Assembly (NCBI GenBank): GCA_025924715.1 | Contig: JAICHV010000020.1 | Span: 1 to 60,215 of the forward strand | Direction: 5' to 3' | DNA: 60,215 nucleotides | Source of the DNA: Alphaproteobacteria bacterium | GTDB taxonomy: Bacteria; Pseudomonadota; Alphaproteobacteria; Micropepsales; Micropepsaceae | Part shown: positions 20,016 to 27,521 of the stretch, in pieces | Position numbering within the stretch: position 1 is the stretch's first letter | Layout: each line of letters starts with the position of its first letter | Position numbers and translations under genes: made by a program | Notes under the pieces: model-generated | What the model was told of the DNA's origin: nothing | Database searches by the model: none | What the model saw: only the letters and a program-made list of their open reading frames with translations

Positions 20016-20723
20016 TTGTCTATCTGGGGCAAAGTCAGTGGCGGCGCGGCCGGGTTCGCGGTCGGTGGACCGATCGGCGCGTTGGTCGGCGCCGTCGCCG
20101 GCCATTTCATGTTCGACCGGGAAGCCGATCCCGGCATCGTCTTCACGATCGCGGTGATCGCGCTGGCCGGCAAGATGGCGAAGGCCGATGGCCTGGTCAG
20201 CGATGCCGAACTGGAAGCCTTTGAGCGGGTCTTTCGCGTGCCCGAAGCCGAACAGGGCCATGTGCGGCGGATCTTCAATCTGGCGCGCCAGGATGTCGCC
20301 GGCTATGAGGCCTATGCCGGCCAGATCGCGCGCCTGTTCATGGGCAACCCCGGCGTGCTGGAAGACGTGCTGGACGGGTTGTTCGAGATCGCCAAGGCCG
20401 ACGGCGTGCTGCATCCGGCGGAATCCCAATTCCTGGAACGGGTCGCGGATATATTCGGCTTCGCCCCCAACGAATTTCGTCGCATCCGCGCTAGCCATTT
20501 CGCGCCCGAGCTGACCGACCCTTATGTGATTCTGGGCGTGTCCTATGTCGCGGGGGAGGAGGAAATCCGCCGCACCTATCTGCGCCTGGTGCGTGAAAAC
20601 CATCCCGACAGCCTGATCGCCCGCGGCGTGCCGGAAGAATTCGTCAAACTGGCCAATGACAAGCTGGCGGCCATCAATGGCGCTTATGAGAAAATCCAGG
20701 CGGAGCGAGGGCTTAAGTCCTAG
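20016..20723 (+). CDS. djlA: DjlA-like co-chaperone (TerB domain plus C-terminal J domain)
   Basis: A 235-residue protein. The N-terminus has a glycine-rich hydrophobic segment (FAVGGPIGALVGAVAGHFMF) like the DjlA membrane anchor. The middle (about 45-150) is a TerB-type helical domain (AGKMAKADGLVSDAELEAF and EIAKADGVLHPAESQFL). Residues about 165-230 are a J domain with the HPD motif (ENHPDSL) needed to stimulate DnaK. Start is TTG 20016, ten bases after metH, with a weak ribosome site, so read-through from the methionine operon is possible. Known role of the family: anchored co-chaperone of DnaK. Confidence 0.87.
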   Translation: MSIWGKVSGGAAGFAVGGPIGALVGAVAGHFMFDREADPGIVFTIAVIALAGKMAKADGLVSDAELEAFERVFRVPEAEQGHVRRIFNLARQDVAGYEAYAGQIARLFMGNPGVLEDVLDGLFEIAKADGVLHPAESQFLERVADIFGFAPNEFRRIRASHFAPELTDPYVILGVSYVAGEEEIRRTYLRLVRENHPDSLIARGVPEEFVKLANDKLAAINGAYEKIQAERGLKS

Positions 20724-20776
20724 TTGATGATTATTTGATGATAGTGCTTGACGGTTGATGATATTATGATGATATT
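20724..20776 (+). promoter_or_regulatory. Promoter with four helically phased TGATGAT repeats
   Basis: Four identical TGATGAT copies lie at 20725-20731, 20736-20742, 20756-20762 and 20767-20773, with spacings of 11, 20 and 11 bp, so all sit on the same face of the helix. A -35-like TTGACG (20748-20753) lies between copies 2 and 3, and the -10 (GATATT, 20771-20776, 17-bp spacer) overlaps copy 4. The downstream operon encodes a ribbon-helix-helix protein, a class that commonly binds short direct repeats, so this is a plausible autoregulatory operator. Confidence 0.55.
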
Positions 20777-20801
20777 GTGAGCGTCGTTATGGGAGACAGC
20801 C

Positions 20802-21113
20802 GTGCCGAAGCTTGATGTGAAAGTCGGGGACGAATTCCCCGCCGAGGAAAGTGGCCAGGTCCATCACCATTATTATCACTTCGGCCGCCGCTGCCATGGC
20901 CGTCGTGGACCCTTTGGCCTGCTGCGGGTTGTTCTGGCGATCCTCTTGATCGTCTTTGTGGTGCGGCTGGTGGGTTTTGCCTGGCGCGCGCCCGAATGGA
21001 TCGCCCCTTATGGCGGACCAATGGCACATGGGTTTTACGGTTTGGGCGGTCTCATCGTCGCCATTGCCGTGATCGGCGGCATTCTCTGGCTGCTCCGGCG
21101 GGGCGAAGGCTGA
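20802..21113 (+). CDS. Small His-rich two-helix membrane protein, unknown
   Basis: A 103-residue protein I cannot place in a named family. The soluble N-terminus carries a histidine cluster (VHHHYYHFGRRCHG, about residues 20-33) that could bind metal; this is inference. Two transmembrane helices follow (about 41-58, LLRVVLAILLIVFVVRLVGF, and 80-97, LGGLIVAIAVIGGILWLL), ending in a basic tail RRGEG. Start is GTG 20802 with GGGAGA 6 bases upstream. It is the first gene of a unit with the ribbon-helix-helix gene one base downstream. Confidence 0.7.
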   Translation: MPKLDVKVGDEFPAEESGQVHHHYYHFGRRCHGRRGPFGLLRVVLAILLIVFVVRLVGFAWRAPEWIAPYGGPMAHGFYGLGGLIVAIAVIGGILWLLRRGEG

Positions 21114-21114
21114 C

Positions 21115-21369
21115 ATGGCCCGCCGGCACTATCACTACGAAGTCGACGAGGGCGAGCGTGCCACCACGCGCGTGCAGTTGGAAATGCCGCCCCAGGCCAT
21201 GGCGCGGTTGCAAAAACTGAAGGACCGCACCGAAGCGGCTTCCTATGCCGAAGTGATCCGCAATGCCGTGCGCCTTTATGAAGCGCTGGTCGAGGAGCAT
21301 GAGAAAGGTTCGGAATTCTCGCTCAAGCGTGCCGACGGCGAAGTCGTGCAATATAAAATTTTCGTCTGA
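21115..21369 (+). CDS. Ribbon-helix-helix DNA-binding protein
   Basis: An 84-residue protein with the RHH layout: a beta strand (TTRVQLEMPPQ, about 17-27), helix A (AMARLQKLKDRTEAA) and helix B (SYAEVIRNAVRLYEALVEEHEKG). It is followed by a short beta tail. RHH dimers use the paired strands to read short repeats in the major groove. No toxin gene of a known antitoxin partner lies beside it; the neighbours are a small membrane protein and an amidase. The likely target is the phased TGATGAT array 340 bp upstream. The stop overlaps the amidase start by one base (TGATG). Confidence 0.82.
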   Translation: MARRHYHYEVDEGERATTRVQLEMPPQAMARLQKLKDRTEAASYAEVIRNAVRLYEALVEEHEKGSEFSLKRADGEVVQYKIFV

Positions 21370-22025
21370 TGCAGGTTCTGCCGCGCACCTCCCCCAATCA
21401 CGATGCGCGGGATGCGCCGGTCGACATGCTGGTCATGCATTATACCGGAATGCAAAGCGCGGCGGCGGCGCTGGAGCGGTTGACCGATCCCGCCGCCAAG
21501 GTCAGCGCCCATTACACCATCGACGAGGACGGCACCGTCTATGCCCATGTCCCCGAAGCGCGCCGCGCCTGGCATGCGGGGCGTTCCTTTTGGGCGGGGC
21601 GGCGCAACGTCAATTCCTGTTCCATCGGCGTCGAGCTGGTCAATCCCGGCCATGAATTCGGCTATCGCCCCTTTCCGCAGACGCAGATCGCGGCGCTGAT
21701 CGAACTCAGCAATGGGATTTTGGCGCGGCACGCGATTGTGCCGTCGCGCGTGCTGGGGCATAGCGATGTGGCGCCCGCGCGCAAGGACGATCCGGGCGAA
21801 TTGTTTCCCTGGCAAGGCTTGGCGGGCGAGGGCATCGGGGTGTGGCCACGCGCACAACCGGGCAATGCCCCCGCCACAGAGCTTGCGCGCTATGGCTACG
21901 ATCCTGAAGTTACGGAAGCAGAGCGCATCCTGGCCTTTCAACGCCATTTCCGCCCCGCCAAGCTGGATGGTGTTTGGGACGGGGAATGCGCGGGGCTGCT
22001 GGCGGGATTGCTCGATCGGCTTTAG
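21369..22025 (+). CDS. N-acetylmuramoyl-L-alanine amidase (Amidase_2, AmiD/AmpD type)
   Basis: A 218-residue zinc amidase that would cut the MurNAc-L-Ala bond of peptidoglycan or of anhydro-muropeptides. Zinc and catalytic positions are visible: MHYTG (first His, residue 24), the AHYTIDEDGTVY strand, NSCSIGVELVNPG with the catalytic Glu, and GHSDVAPARKDDPG with the second His and the Asp/Cys-site. A C-terminal peptidoglycan-binding-like helical part (about 170-215, VTEAERILAFQRHF) resembles AmiD. No signal peptide or lipobox is visible from ATG 21369, which favours a cytoplasmic recycling role, but this is uncertain. Its 3' end contains the rnpB promoter. Confidence 0.88.
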   Translation: MQVLPRTSPNHDARDAPVDMLVMHYTGMQSAAAALERLTDPAAKVSAHYTIDEDGTVYAHVPEARRAWHAGRSFWAGRRNVNSCSIGVELVNPGHEFGYRPFPQTQIAALIELSNGILARHAIVPSRVLGHSDVAPARKDDPGELFPWQGLAGEGIGVWPRAQPGNAPATELARYGYDPEVTEAERILAFQRHFRPAKLDGVWDGECAGLLAGLLDRL

Positions 22026-22036
22026 CGGCGTAGAAC
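22008..22036 (+). promoter_or_regulatory. Probable rnpB promoter inside the end of the amidase gene
   Basis: TTGCTC (22008-22013) and TAGAAC (22031-22036) are spaced by 17 bp, and the mature RNase P RNA begins at 22044, seven to eight bases after the -10. The -35 and part of the spacer lie within the last codons of the amidase gene. Confidence 0.55.
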
Positions 22037-22043
22037 CCGCCCC

Positions 22044-22404
22044 GTCAGACAGCTGGATGGCCGCGGGCGGGGCAACCTGTTCGAGGAAAGTCCGGGCTCC
22101 ACGGAAAAACGGTGCCGGTTAACGGCCGGCGGGGGTGACCCCAGGGATAGCGCCACAGAAATGACACCGCCTAAGACCCTAAAGGTCCGGCAAGGTTGAA
22201 ATGGTGCGGTAAGAGCGCACCGCGGGACTGGTAACAGGACCGGCACGGCAAGCCCCACCGGGAGCAAGACCAAATAGGGACGGCACGTGATGTTTTTCGC
22301 ATCGCCGTCCGGGTCGGTCGCGTGAGGCGTTCAGCAATGAACGTCCCAGAGGAATGGTCATCGCCCCTCACGGGGTACAGAACCCGGCTTACAGGCTGTC
22401 TGAC
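22044..22404 (+). ncRNA. rnpB: RNase P RNA (bacterial A class)
   Basis: The catalytic RNA of RNase P, which matures tRNA 5' ends. The ends are set by the perfect P1 helix GTCAGACAGC (22044-22053) with GCTGTCTGAC (22395-22404). Conserved blocks are present: GAGGAAAGTCCGGGCTCC after position 22080, the ACAGAAA region near 22155, GGTAAGAGCGCACC (P10-P11 area), CAGAGGAATGGTCATC and ACAGAACCCGGCTTACAGG before the 3' end. Length 361 nt is normal for Alphaproteobacteria. A T-run (TTTTTC) immediately follows P1 and probably ends transcription. Confidence 0.97.
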
Positions 22405-22427
22405 TTTTTCTTGCCCCCTCCCCATTC

Positions 22428-22487
22428 GCTGGCCCGAGGGCCAGCTGCGGGTGCTCCCCCCTCGGCGCGCTCACGCGCGCACGGGGG
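22428..22487. terminator. Two strong hairpins between rnpB and the convergent DUF1810 gene
   Basis: First hairpin: GCTGGCCC-GA-GGGCCAGC (22428-22445). Second: CCCCCCTCGGCGCGC (22456-22470), loop TCAC, GCGCGC-A-CGGGGG (22475-22487), with one bulged base. They lie between converging transcripts and may stop read-through from either side, although neither is followed by a T-run. Confidence 0.4.
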
Positions 22488-22508
22488 CGGCGGACCGGTG
22501 ATGTTTCG

Positions 22509-22964
22509 TTAGAGCTTGCCCAGCGTAAGGGCATCCGCTTCGCCGTCGAAATATCTGTCCAGCGCGGCACGGAATGGCCTTTCGTCCGGCGCCGCCCGTG
22601 CAAACAGCGTCATCGATGAGCGGAATTTGAGATCGTCCGGCGAGCCGAAGATGTCATTTGCCGTCTTGCCTTCGACCGCCAGCACCAACTCGGTGCACTG
22701 CTTCAGCCGCGGTCCCAAGACTGGATGGGCGAGATAAGCCCGCGCTTCTGCCAAATCCGCGAGGGCGTAACGCTGCGCCATGGCGCTGTGCCCCAGGCCG
22801 GCGAGCTGCGGGAAGACGAACCACATCCAATGGCTTTGCTTGTGTCCCGATTTGAGTTCTTCCAGCACCCGCGCCATCACCGGCGCCTGTGCCTCGACAA
22901 AACGCTGCAGATCCGCGCTCAGAGGCCGGCCTTTCGCGCGAACAGCGCCGAGACTGCCGCCCAA
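22509..22964 (-). CDS. DUF1810-family protein
   Basis: A small cytoplasmic protein of unknown function with the clear DUF1810 signature: DLQRFVEAQAPVMARVLEELKSG, SHWMWFVFPQLAGLG, YALADLAEARAYLAHPVLGPRL and the final ARYFDGEADALTL-type end. The ATG at 22964 gives 151 residues but overlaps the upstream gene by 46 bases. The family normally begins only a few residues before LQRF; a CTG at 22922, overlapping the upstream stop as CTGA and preceded by AAAGG seven bases away, would give 137 residues and fits better. Confidence 0.85.
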   Translation of the reverse strand: MGGSLGAVRAKGRPLSADLQRFVEAQAPVMARVLEELKSGHKQSHWMWFVFPQLAGLGHSAMAQRYALADLAEARAYLAHPVLGPRLKQCTELVLAVEGKTANDIFGSPDDLKFRSSMTLFARAAPDERPFRAALDRYFDGEADALTLGKL

Positions 22965-23791
22965 TCCTTGTCGCCCAGGCCTGCCTGCACCGCTTCGTTA
23001 AGGTGATCGCGCAGCAAGTCGCCCAGCGGCAGAAGCATGTCGAGATCGCGGGCCGCTTCGCCGGCGAGCTTGACGTCCTTCAAGCCTAGCTTCAGCTGAA
23101 ACCCGGCCGGCTCGAACTTCTTCTCCAGCACCAGGCGGCCGTAATTCTTGTAGATCGGCGAAGCGAACAAGGTATCGGTCAGCAAGGTATGAAACTGCGC
23201 CGGATCGACGCCGCCTTTTTGCAGCAGGGCGAAGGCTTCGCTCATGCTCTCCAGCGCGCTGGCGATCAGGAAATTGCCCGCGATCTTGAACAGGCTGGCT
23301 TGTTCGGGGCGCTCGCCCACGATCTCGGTGCGCCGCCCGATCACTTCCAGCAGCGATGCGGCCCCCGCCAGCGCCGCCTGGCTTCCCGCCGCCACGATCA
23401 GCAACTGGCCGGCCGCCGCCGCATCGGGCCGTCCGAACACGGGCGCCGCCACATATTCGAGACCCCGTTCCTCATGCGCGGTCGTCAGCTCGGCGGCGAG
23501 CGCGATGGAAATGCTGGCCAGGTTCACATGCAGCAAGCCGCGCGCGGCATGATCCAGCAGCGGGCCATCCAGGCCGATATCGCGCATGGCGGCATCGCTC
23601 GCCAACATGGAAAACAAGGCCTCGCCGCCCAGCGCCTCTTGCGGGGATTTCGCGGCGACCGCGCCTTTCGCCACCAGGGGCGCCAATTTTTCCGGCGTGC
23701 GATTCCAGGCCGTGATTCGATGGCCCGCTTTGAGCAGGTTTTCCGCCACGCCGATGCCCATCGCTCCCAGGCCGATAAATCCGATATTCAT
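22919..23791 (-). CDS. NAD(P)-dependent beta-hydroxyacid dehydrogenase family protein
   Basis: A 290-residue oxidoreductase of the 3-hydroxyisobutyrate / GLYR1 family. The N-terminal Rossmann motif is GFIGLGAMGIGVAENLLKAGH, followed by WNRTPEK where the second strand usually selects NADPH (Arg after Asn). The substrate loop is degenerate (HVNLASISIALA). The catalytic Lys lies in FKIAGNFLIAS (about residue 170). The helical C-terminal domain (FQLKLGLKDVKLAGEAARD) is intact. The substrate cannot be named; relatives include succinate-semialdehyde, glyoxylate and imine reductases. GGAAGGA upstream of ATG 23791 supports the start. It is followed by, and probably co-transcribed with, the DUF1810 gene. 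Confidence 0.87.
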   Translation of the reverse strand: MNIGFIGLGAMGIGVAENLLKAGHRITAWNRTPEKLAPLVAKGAVAAKSPQEALGGEALFSMLASDAAMRDIGLDGPLLDHAARGLLHVNLASISIALAAELTTAHEERGLEYVAAPVFGRPDAAAAGQLLIVAAGSQAALAGAASLLEVIGRRTEIVGERPEQASLFKIAGNFLIASALESMSEAFALLQKGGVDPAQFHTLLTDTLFASPIYKNYGRLVLEKKFEPAGFQLKLGLKDVKLAGEAARDLDMLLPLGDLLRDHLNEAVQAGLGDKDWAAVSALFARKAGL

Positions 23792-23985
23792 GCGCGTTCC
23801 TTCCGTGAAACATTTTGGCGGTGCTACAACCTGAAATTGTGCAGGTCTGCCCGGGCGTTAAGCATTCGTTTACCCACTTCACCACATTCTTTCCATGTTT
23901 TGCATTTGTTCCCGTACCCCCAACCCGTAGCGTGGTCCAGATCGTTAACGACTAGTTAAGCCCCTCAAACTTCTAAGCTTTTCGT

Positions 23986-24030
23986 TTGACGAGCGATCCC
24001 ATCCCATGTTATCCCATGAAATCCCATGGG
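23986..24030 (+). promoter_or_regulatory. dcw promoter with MraZ-binding repeats
   Basis: A -35 TTGACG (23986-23991) and a -10-like TTATCC (24009-24014) are 17 bp apart. Overlapping the -10 are three direct repeats spaced exactly 10 bp (ATCCCATGTT 24001, ATCCCATGAA 24011, ATCCCATGGG 24021), plus an extra ATCCC at 23996. On the other strand these read TGGGA-N5, the known MraZ operator. MraZ therefore most likely represses its own operon here. The 70-nt leader to the mraZ start can fold (AGCCGA-CTGA-TCGGCT). Confidence 0.85.
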
Positions 24031-24100
24031 TGTAACACCCTCCAGGAACCCAGCCGACTGATCGGCTGCCCTGGGTCTGGGGCGAGGGGCTTTGCAGGCA

Positions 24101-24571
24101 ATGACGGGGTTGGTCCAGCCGTTCATTTCGACGGTGCCAGGTTCCCTCGACAGCAAGGGGCGGGTCTGCATTCCCGCCACCTATCGCCACATCCTGGCCG
24201 CCCAGAACACTGCCGGCGTCTATGTCTGCCCCAGCTTTGCCGATGCCGCCCTGGAAGCGTTCGGCCAGACCTTGCTGGACTCGGTGCATGCGCGCCTGGC
24301 CGCCCAGGACCCGTTCTTCTCCTCCGCCTTTGACGACCAGGCGACGGCGCTGATCGCGCGCACCCATTTGCTGGTGGCGGACGAGCAGGGCCGCGTGCGT
24401 CTGCCCGATGCGATGATCGAACATGCCGGCCTGAAAGACCGGGTTTGCTTTGTCGGCAAGGCGCAGAAATTCCAGATATGGGACGCCGACCGCTATGCGC
24501 CGATCGAGGCCGAAGCGCTTGCCCGCGTCAAAGAGAAAATGATGCGCGCCCGCAACGGAGACGCGTCATGA
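24101..24571 (+). CDS. mraZ: Transcriptional regulator MraZ
   Basis: A 156-residue protein with two SpoVT-AbrB-like swapped-hairpin repeats: [17 protein letters not shown] (about 12-28) and [17 protein letters not shown] (about 90-106). MraZ forms rings that bind TGGGN repeats in front of the dcw cluster. ATG 24101 is chosen over the TTG at 24092 because the conserved N-terminus begins shortly after. It overlaps rsmH by ATGA. It heads the cluster and sits behind its own operator. Confidence 0.95.
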   Translation: MTGLVQPFISTVPGSLDSKGRVCIPATYRHILAAQNTAGVYVCPSFADAALEAFGQTLLDSVHARLAAQDPFFSSAFDDQATALIARTHLLVADEQGRVRLPDAMIEHAGLKDRVCFVGKAQKFQIWDADRYAPIEAEALARVKEKMMRARNGDAS

Positions 24572-25473
24572 GCGGCCATTTGCCGGTGATGCTGTCCGAA
24601 GTGGTCGCGGCTTTGGCGCCGCGCGCCGGCGCGCTGTATGTCGACGGCACCTTTGGCGGCGGTGGTTATAGCCGCGCCATTCTGGAAGCGGCCGATTGCC
24701 ATGTGCTGGGCATCGACCGCGATCCCGACGCCATCGCCCGCGGCCAGGCCCTGATCGCCCATTTCGGCGGCAGGCTGACTTTGGTGGAAGGCGAATTCTC
24801 CCGCATGGACAGTTTCGTCGATGCCAGCGACGGCGTCGTCCTGGACCTGGGCGTGTCATCCTTTCAATTCGACCAGCCGGCGCGGGGCTTCTCGTTCCGC
24901 GAAGACGGCCCTCTGGACATGCGCATGAGCAAATCGGGGATGAGCGCCGCCGATGTGGTCAATAGCGCCGATCACGGCACCTTGGCGCGGATCATTTCGC
25001 GCTTCGGCGAAGAGAAAAATGCCAGCCGCATCGCCCGCGCCATCCTGGCCGCCCGTCCCATCACCAGCACCGCCCAATTGGCGAGGGTCGTGGCCGAGGC
25101 GCAAGGCCCGGCCGCGCTGCGCCATGCCATTCATCCGGCGACGCGCACCTTCCAGGCCCTGCGCATCCACGTGAATGACGAATTGGGCGAGCTGGAACGC
25201 GGGCTGGAAGCGGCCCAGCGCATCTTGAAGCCGGCGGGCCGCTTGGCAGTGGTCTCGTTCCACAGCCTGGAAGACCGCATCGTCAAACAGTTTTTGATCC
25301 GCGAAGGCGGCGCCGCGCCGCATGCGTCGCGCCATCTGCCGCAAACAGCCGCCGCTGCGCCGCGGTTCAAGCTGGTCACCCGTCATCCTCAAACCCCCAA
25401 CGCGCGGGAAATCGCCGAAAATCCCCGCGCCCGTTCCGCCAAGCTGCGCGTTGCGCAGCGCCTTGCCGCCTAG
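24568..25473 (+). CDS. rsmH: 16S rRNA (cytosine-1402-N4)-methyltransferase
   Basis: A 301-residue SAM-dependent enzyme (old name MraW) that N4-methylates C1402 in the decoding centre of 16S rRNA. Motifs: [10 protein letters not shown] at the N-terminus, SAM-binding [53 protein letters not shown], and the C-terminal [15 protein letters not shown]. The start overlaps the mraZ stop (ATGA). Ten bases separate it from ftsL. Confidence 0.97.
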   Translation: MSGHLPVMLSEVVAALAPRAGALYVDGTFGGGGYSRAILEAADCHVLGIDRDPDAIARGQALIAHFGGRLTLVEGEFSRMDSFVDASDGVVLDLGVSSFQFDQPARGFSFREDGPLDMRMSKSGMSAADVVNSADHGTLARIISRFGEEKNASRIARAILAARPITSTAQLARVVAEAQGPAALRHAIHPATRTFQALRIHVNDELGELERGLEAAQRILKPAGRLAVVSFHSLEDRIVKQFLIREGGAAPHASRHLPQTAAAAPRFKLVTRHPQTPNAREIAENPRARSAKLRVAQRLAA

Positions 25474-25482
25474 GAGAGAAAC

Positions 25483-25857
25483 ATGATCCGGATCTTCAAC
25501 TTTCTCTGCGTCGCCCTGATGGGACTGTCGATCCTGGGCGTCTATCATGTCTCCGAGCGCACCCGCATCGCGCATATGCAGCTCGACCAGGTCAATCGCC
25601 AGATCTCCGACAACCGCGCCGAAATCGGGGTCTTGCAAGCCGAATGGGAACGCGTCGCCGGACCTGCCCGCGTGCAGCAGCTGGCCGAAGCCAAATTGGG
25701 CATGAGCGACGCCGCCTCGGCGCAGCTTTCCTCCTTCGATATGCTGCCGCGCAAGGATGAAGCGCCGCTGGGCGATTCCCCGCTGCGCAATGCCAATGCC
25801 CAAATCCCCGCCGCGACCGTGACGGCGCAGCCGGTGTCCGATCGTTCAGGGTTCTAA
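25483..25857 (+). CDS. ftsL: Cell division protein FtsL
   Basis: A 124-residue bitopic membrane protein of the FtsQLB complex. One N-terminal transmembrane helix (IFNFLCVALMGLSILGVYHV) is followed by a periplasmic coiled-coil (ERTRIAHMQLDQVNRQISDNRAEIGVLQAEWERV) that would pair with FtsB, and a low-complexity Ala/Pro tail. FtsL recruits and activates the FtsWI septal synthase. GGAGAG precedes ATG 25483. Position between rsmH and ftsI is the standard one and supports the assignment, since FtsL is poorly conserved. Confidence 0.9.
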   Translation: MIRIFNFLCVALMGLSILGVYHVSERTRIAHMQLDQVNRQISDNRAEIGVLQAEWERVAGPARVQQLAEAKLGMSDAASAQLSSFDMLPRKDEAPLGDSPLRNANAQIPAATVTAQPVSDRSGF

Positions 25858-25861
25858 ACGC

Positions 25862-27472
25862 ATGGCCGAGGCCCCCGGTGTTTTCCAGCGCCGTATTGTG
25901 ATCGGAGCGGGCCTCTGCGTTGCCGCCTTCGCCCTGGTGGGAATTCGCCTGGTCGATGTCACTTTGATGCAGGCCGCCCTGCGCGGCGGCAGCGTTGATC
26001 ATGCCGTGGTGGCCCGCGCCGATCTGACCGACCGCAATGGCGAATTGCTCGCCCGCGATCTGCCGGTCCAGGATCTCTATGCCCGTCCGCATGTGTTCTG
26101 GGACAAGCTGCAGGCCGCCCATGACCTGGCGGCGGCCACCGGCGCCGACGAGCGGCGCCTGCGCGCCGGATTTGAAAACGCCAAACATCCTTATGTGCTG
26201 GTGGCGCGCCAATTGACGCCCGACGCGCAGGCCAAAGTCATGCATCTGGGCCTGCCCGGATTGGAATTCGAGCCCAGCGCCAAGCGCTATTATCCCGATG
26301 GCCGCGCTGCCGCGCAGATTCTGGGTGTCACCGATCCCGACAACAAAGGCATTTCCGGTCTGGAACTGGGCTTGCAGGACCGTTTGCAGGCGCAAGGGGA
26401 TGAGGGCGCCGTCGCCACCTCCATCGACATGCGGGTGCAATATATCCTCGCCCATGAAACCGAAGCGGCGCGGGAAATGTTCACCGCGCATGCCGCCGGT
26501 GGCGTGGTGATGGACGTCAATACCGGCGAGATCATCGCCATGGTGTCGTTGCCCGATTTCGATCCCAATGGGCGGCGGCTGACGGGGGGGGATTCGACCC
26601 GCAACATCATGGCCCAGGATGTCTATGAGCTGGGTTCGGTGTTCAAGATCTTCACTTTTGCCTTAGGGCTTCAGGACCACACCTTCAATCTCGACGAGAT
26701 GTTCAAGATCGGCAGCGGCTACAAGATCGGCAAGAGCACGATCCATGAAGCCGCTGAAGATCATATGCCGGACATGCTGGCCGGCCGCGATGTGCTGGCG
26801 CGGTCCTCCAATATCGGCAGTCTACAGATCGCCTTGCGCTCGGGCGGGGTGCGGCAGAAGCAATTCCTCGCCGAGCTGGGTCTGCTCAAGCCGGTGCATG
26901 GCGAGCTTCCGGAGACGGCGCGTCCGCTTTATCCCGCCAATTGGGGTACGATCGAGACCGCCACCATCGGCTTCGGGCACGGTATTTCGGTCAGCCCGCT
27001 GTCTTACGTCACCGCCGCCGCCGAAGTGGTCAATGGCGGACGGCGCATCACGCCGACTTTCCTCAAACAGGATGGCGACAGGCGCGGCGAGCAGGTGATC
27101 AATCCGCAAACCAGCCTGCAGATGCGCGACCTGCTGCGTTATGTCGTGACCGACGGGACCGGCAAAAAGGCGGATGTGGTCGGTTACGATGTAGGCGGGA
27201 AAACCGGCTCGGCCCAGGTTCCCGGACCCAACGGCCATTATCTGGCCCATGCTCTGCGCACATCCTTCTGCGCCGTTTTCCCGGTGCACAATCCCCGCTA
27301 TGTCCTGTTTGTCCTGCTGGATCAGCCGCATGGCACCAAGGCGACCGGCGGATTGGCGCTGGCCGGCTATACCGCCGCGCCGCTGGCCGGCAAAGTGATC
27401 TCGCGTATCGCGCCGCTTCTGGGCGTTCCCAATGAGCCGCCGCCGATCCGGCTGGCCGGCAGCAATTCATAA
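25862..27472 (+). CDS. ftsI: Septal peptidoglycan transpeptidase FtsI (PBP3)
   Basis: A 536-residue class B penicillin-binding protein: one N-terminal membrane helix (IVIGAGLCVAAFALVGIRLV), the non-penicillin-binding pedestal (ADLTDRNGELLARDLPVQDLY, about 50-220), then the transpeptidase domain. The three active-site motifs are S-V-F-K (ELGSVFKIFT), S-S-N (ARSSNIGSLQ) and K-T-G (VGGKTGSAQ). It cross-links septal peptidoglycan with FtsW. It lies four bases after ftsL. Confidence 0.97.
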   Translation: MAEAPGVFQRRIVIGAGLCVAAFALVGIRLVDVTLMQAALRGGSVDHAVVARADLTDRNGELLARDLPVQDLYARPHVFWDKLQAAHDLAAATGADERRLRAGFENAKHPYVLVARQLTPDAQAKVMHLGLPGLEFEPSAKRYYPDGRAAAQILGVTDPDNKGISGLELGLQDRLQAQGDEGAVATSIDMRVQYILAHETEAAREMFTAHAAGGVVMDVNTGEIIAMVSLPDFDPNGRRLTGGDSTRNIMAQDVYELGSVFKIFTFALGLQDHTFNLDEMFKIGSGYKIGKSTIHEAAEDHMPDMLAGRDVLARSSNIGSLQIALRSGGVRQKQFLAELGLLKPVHGELPETARPLYPANWGTIETATIGFGHGISVSPLSYVTAAAEVVNGGRRITPTFLKQDGDRRGEQVINPQTSLQMRDLLRYVVTDGTGKKADVVGYDVGGKTGSAQVPGPNGHYLAHALRTSFCAVFPVHNPRYVLFVLLDQPHGTKATGGLALAGYTAAPLAGKVISRIAPLLGVPNEPPPIRLAGSNS

Positions 27473-27521
27473 TGGCACCACAATCCTGTTCCATCTTGCC
27501 GAATAAGAAAGAATAAGCGCC

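Noticed and set aside
20802..21369. Toxin-antitoxin pair made of the small membrane protein and the RHH protein.
   Set aside because: The membrane protein has two helices and a His-rich head, unlike RelE, HicA or other toxins paired with RHH antitoxins, and the third gene is an amidase; evidence is insufficient.
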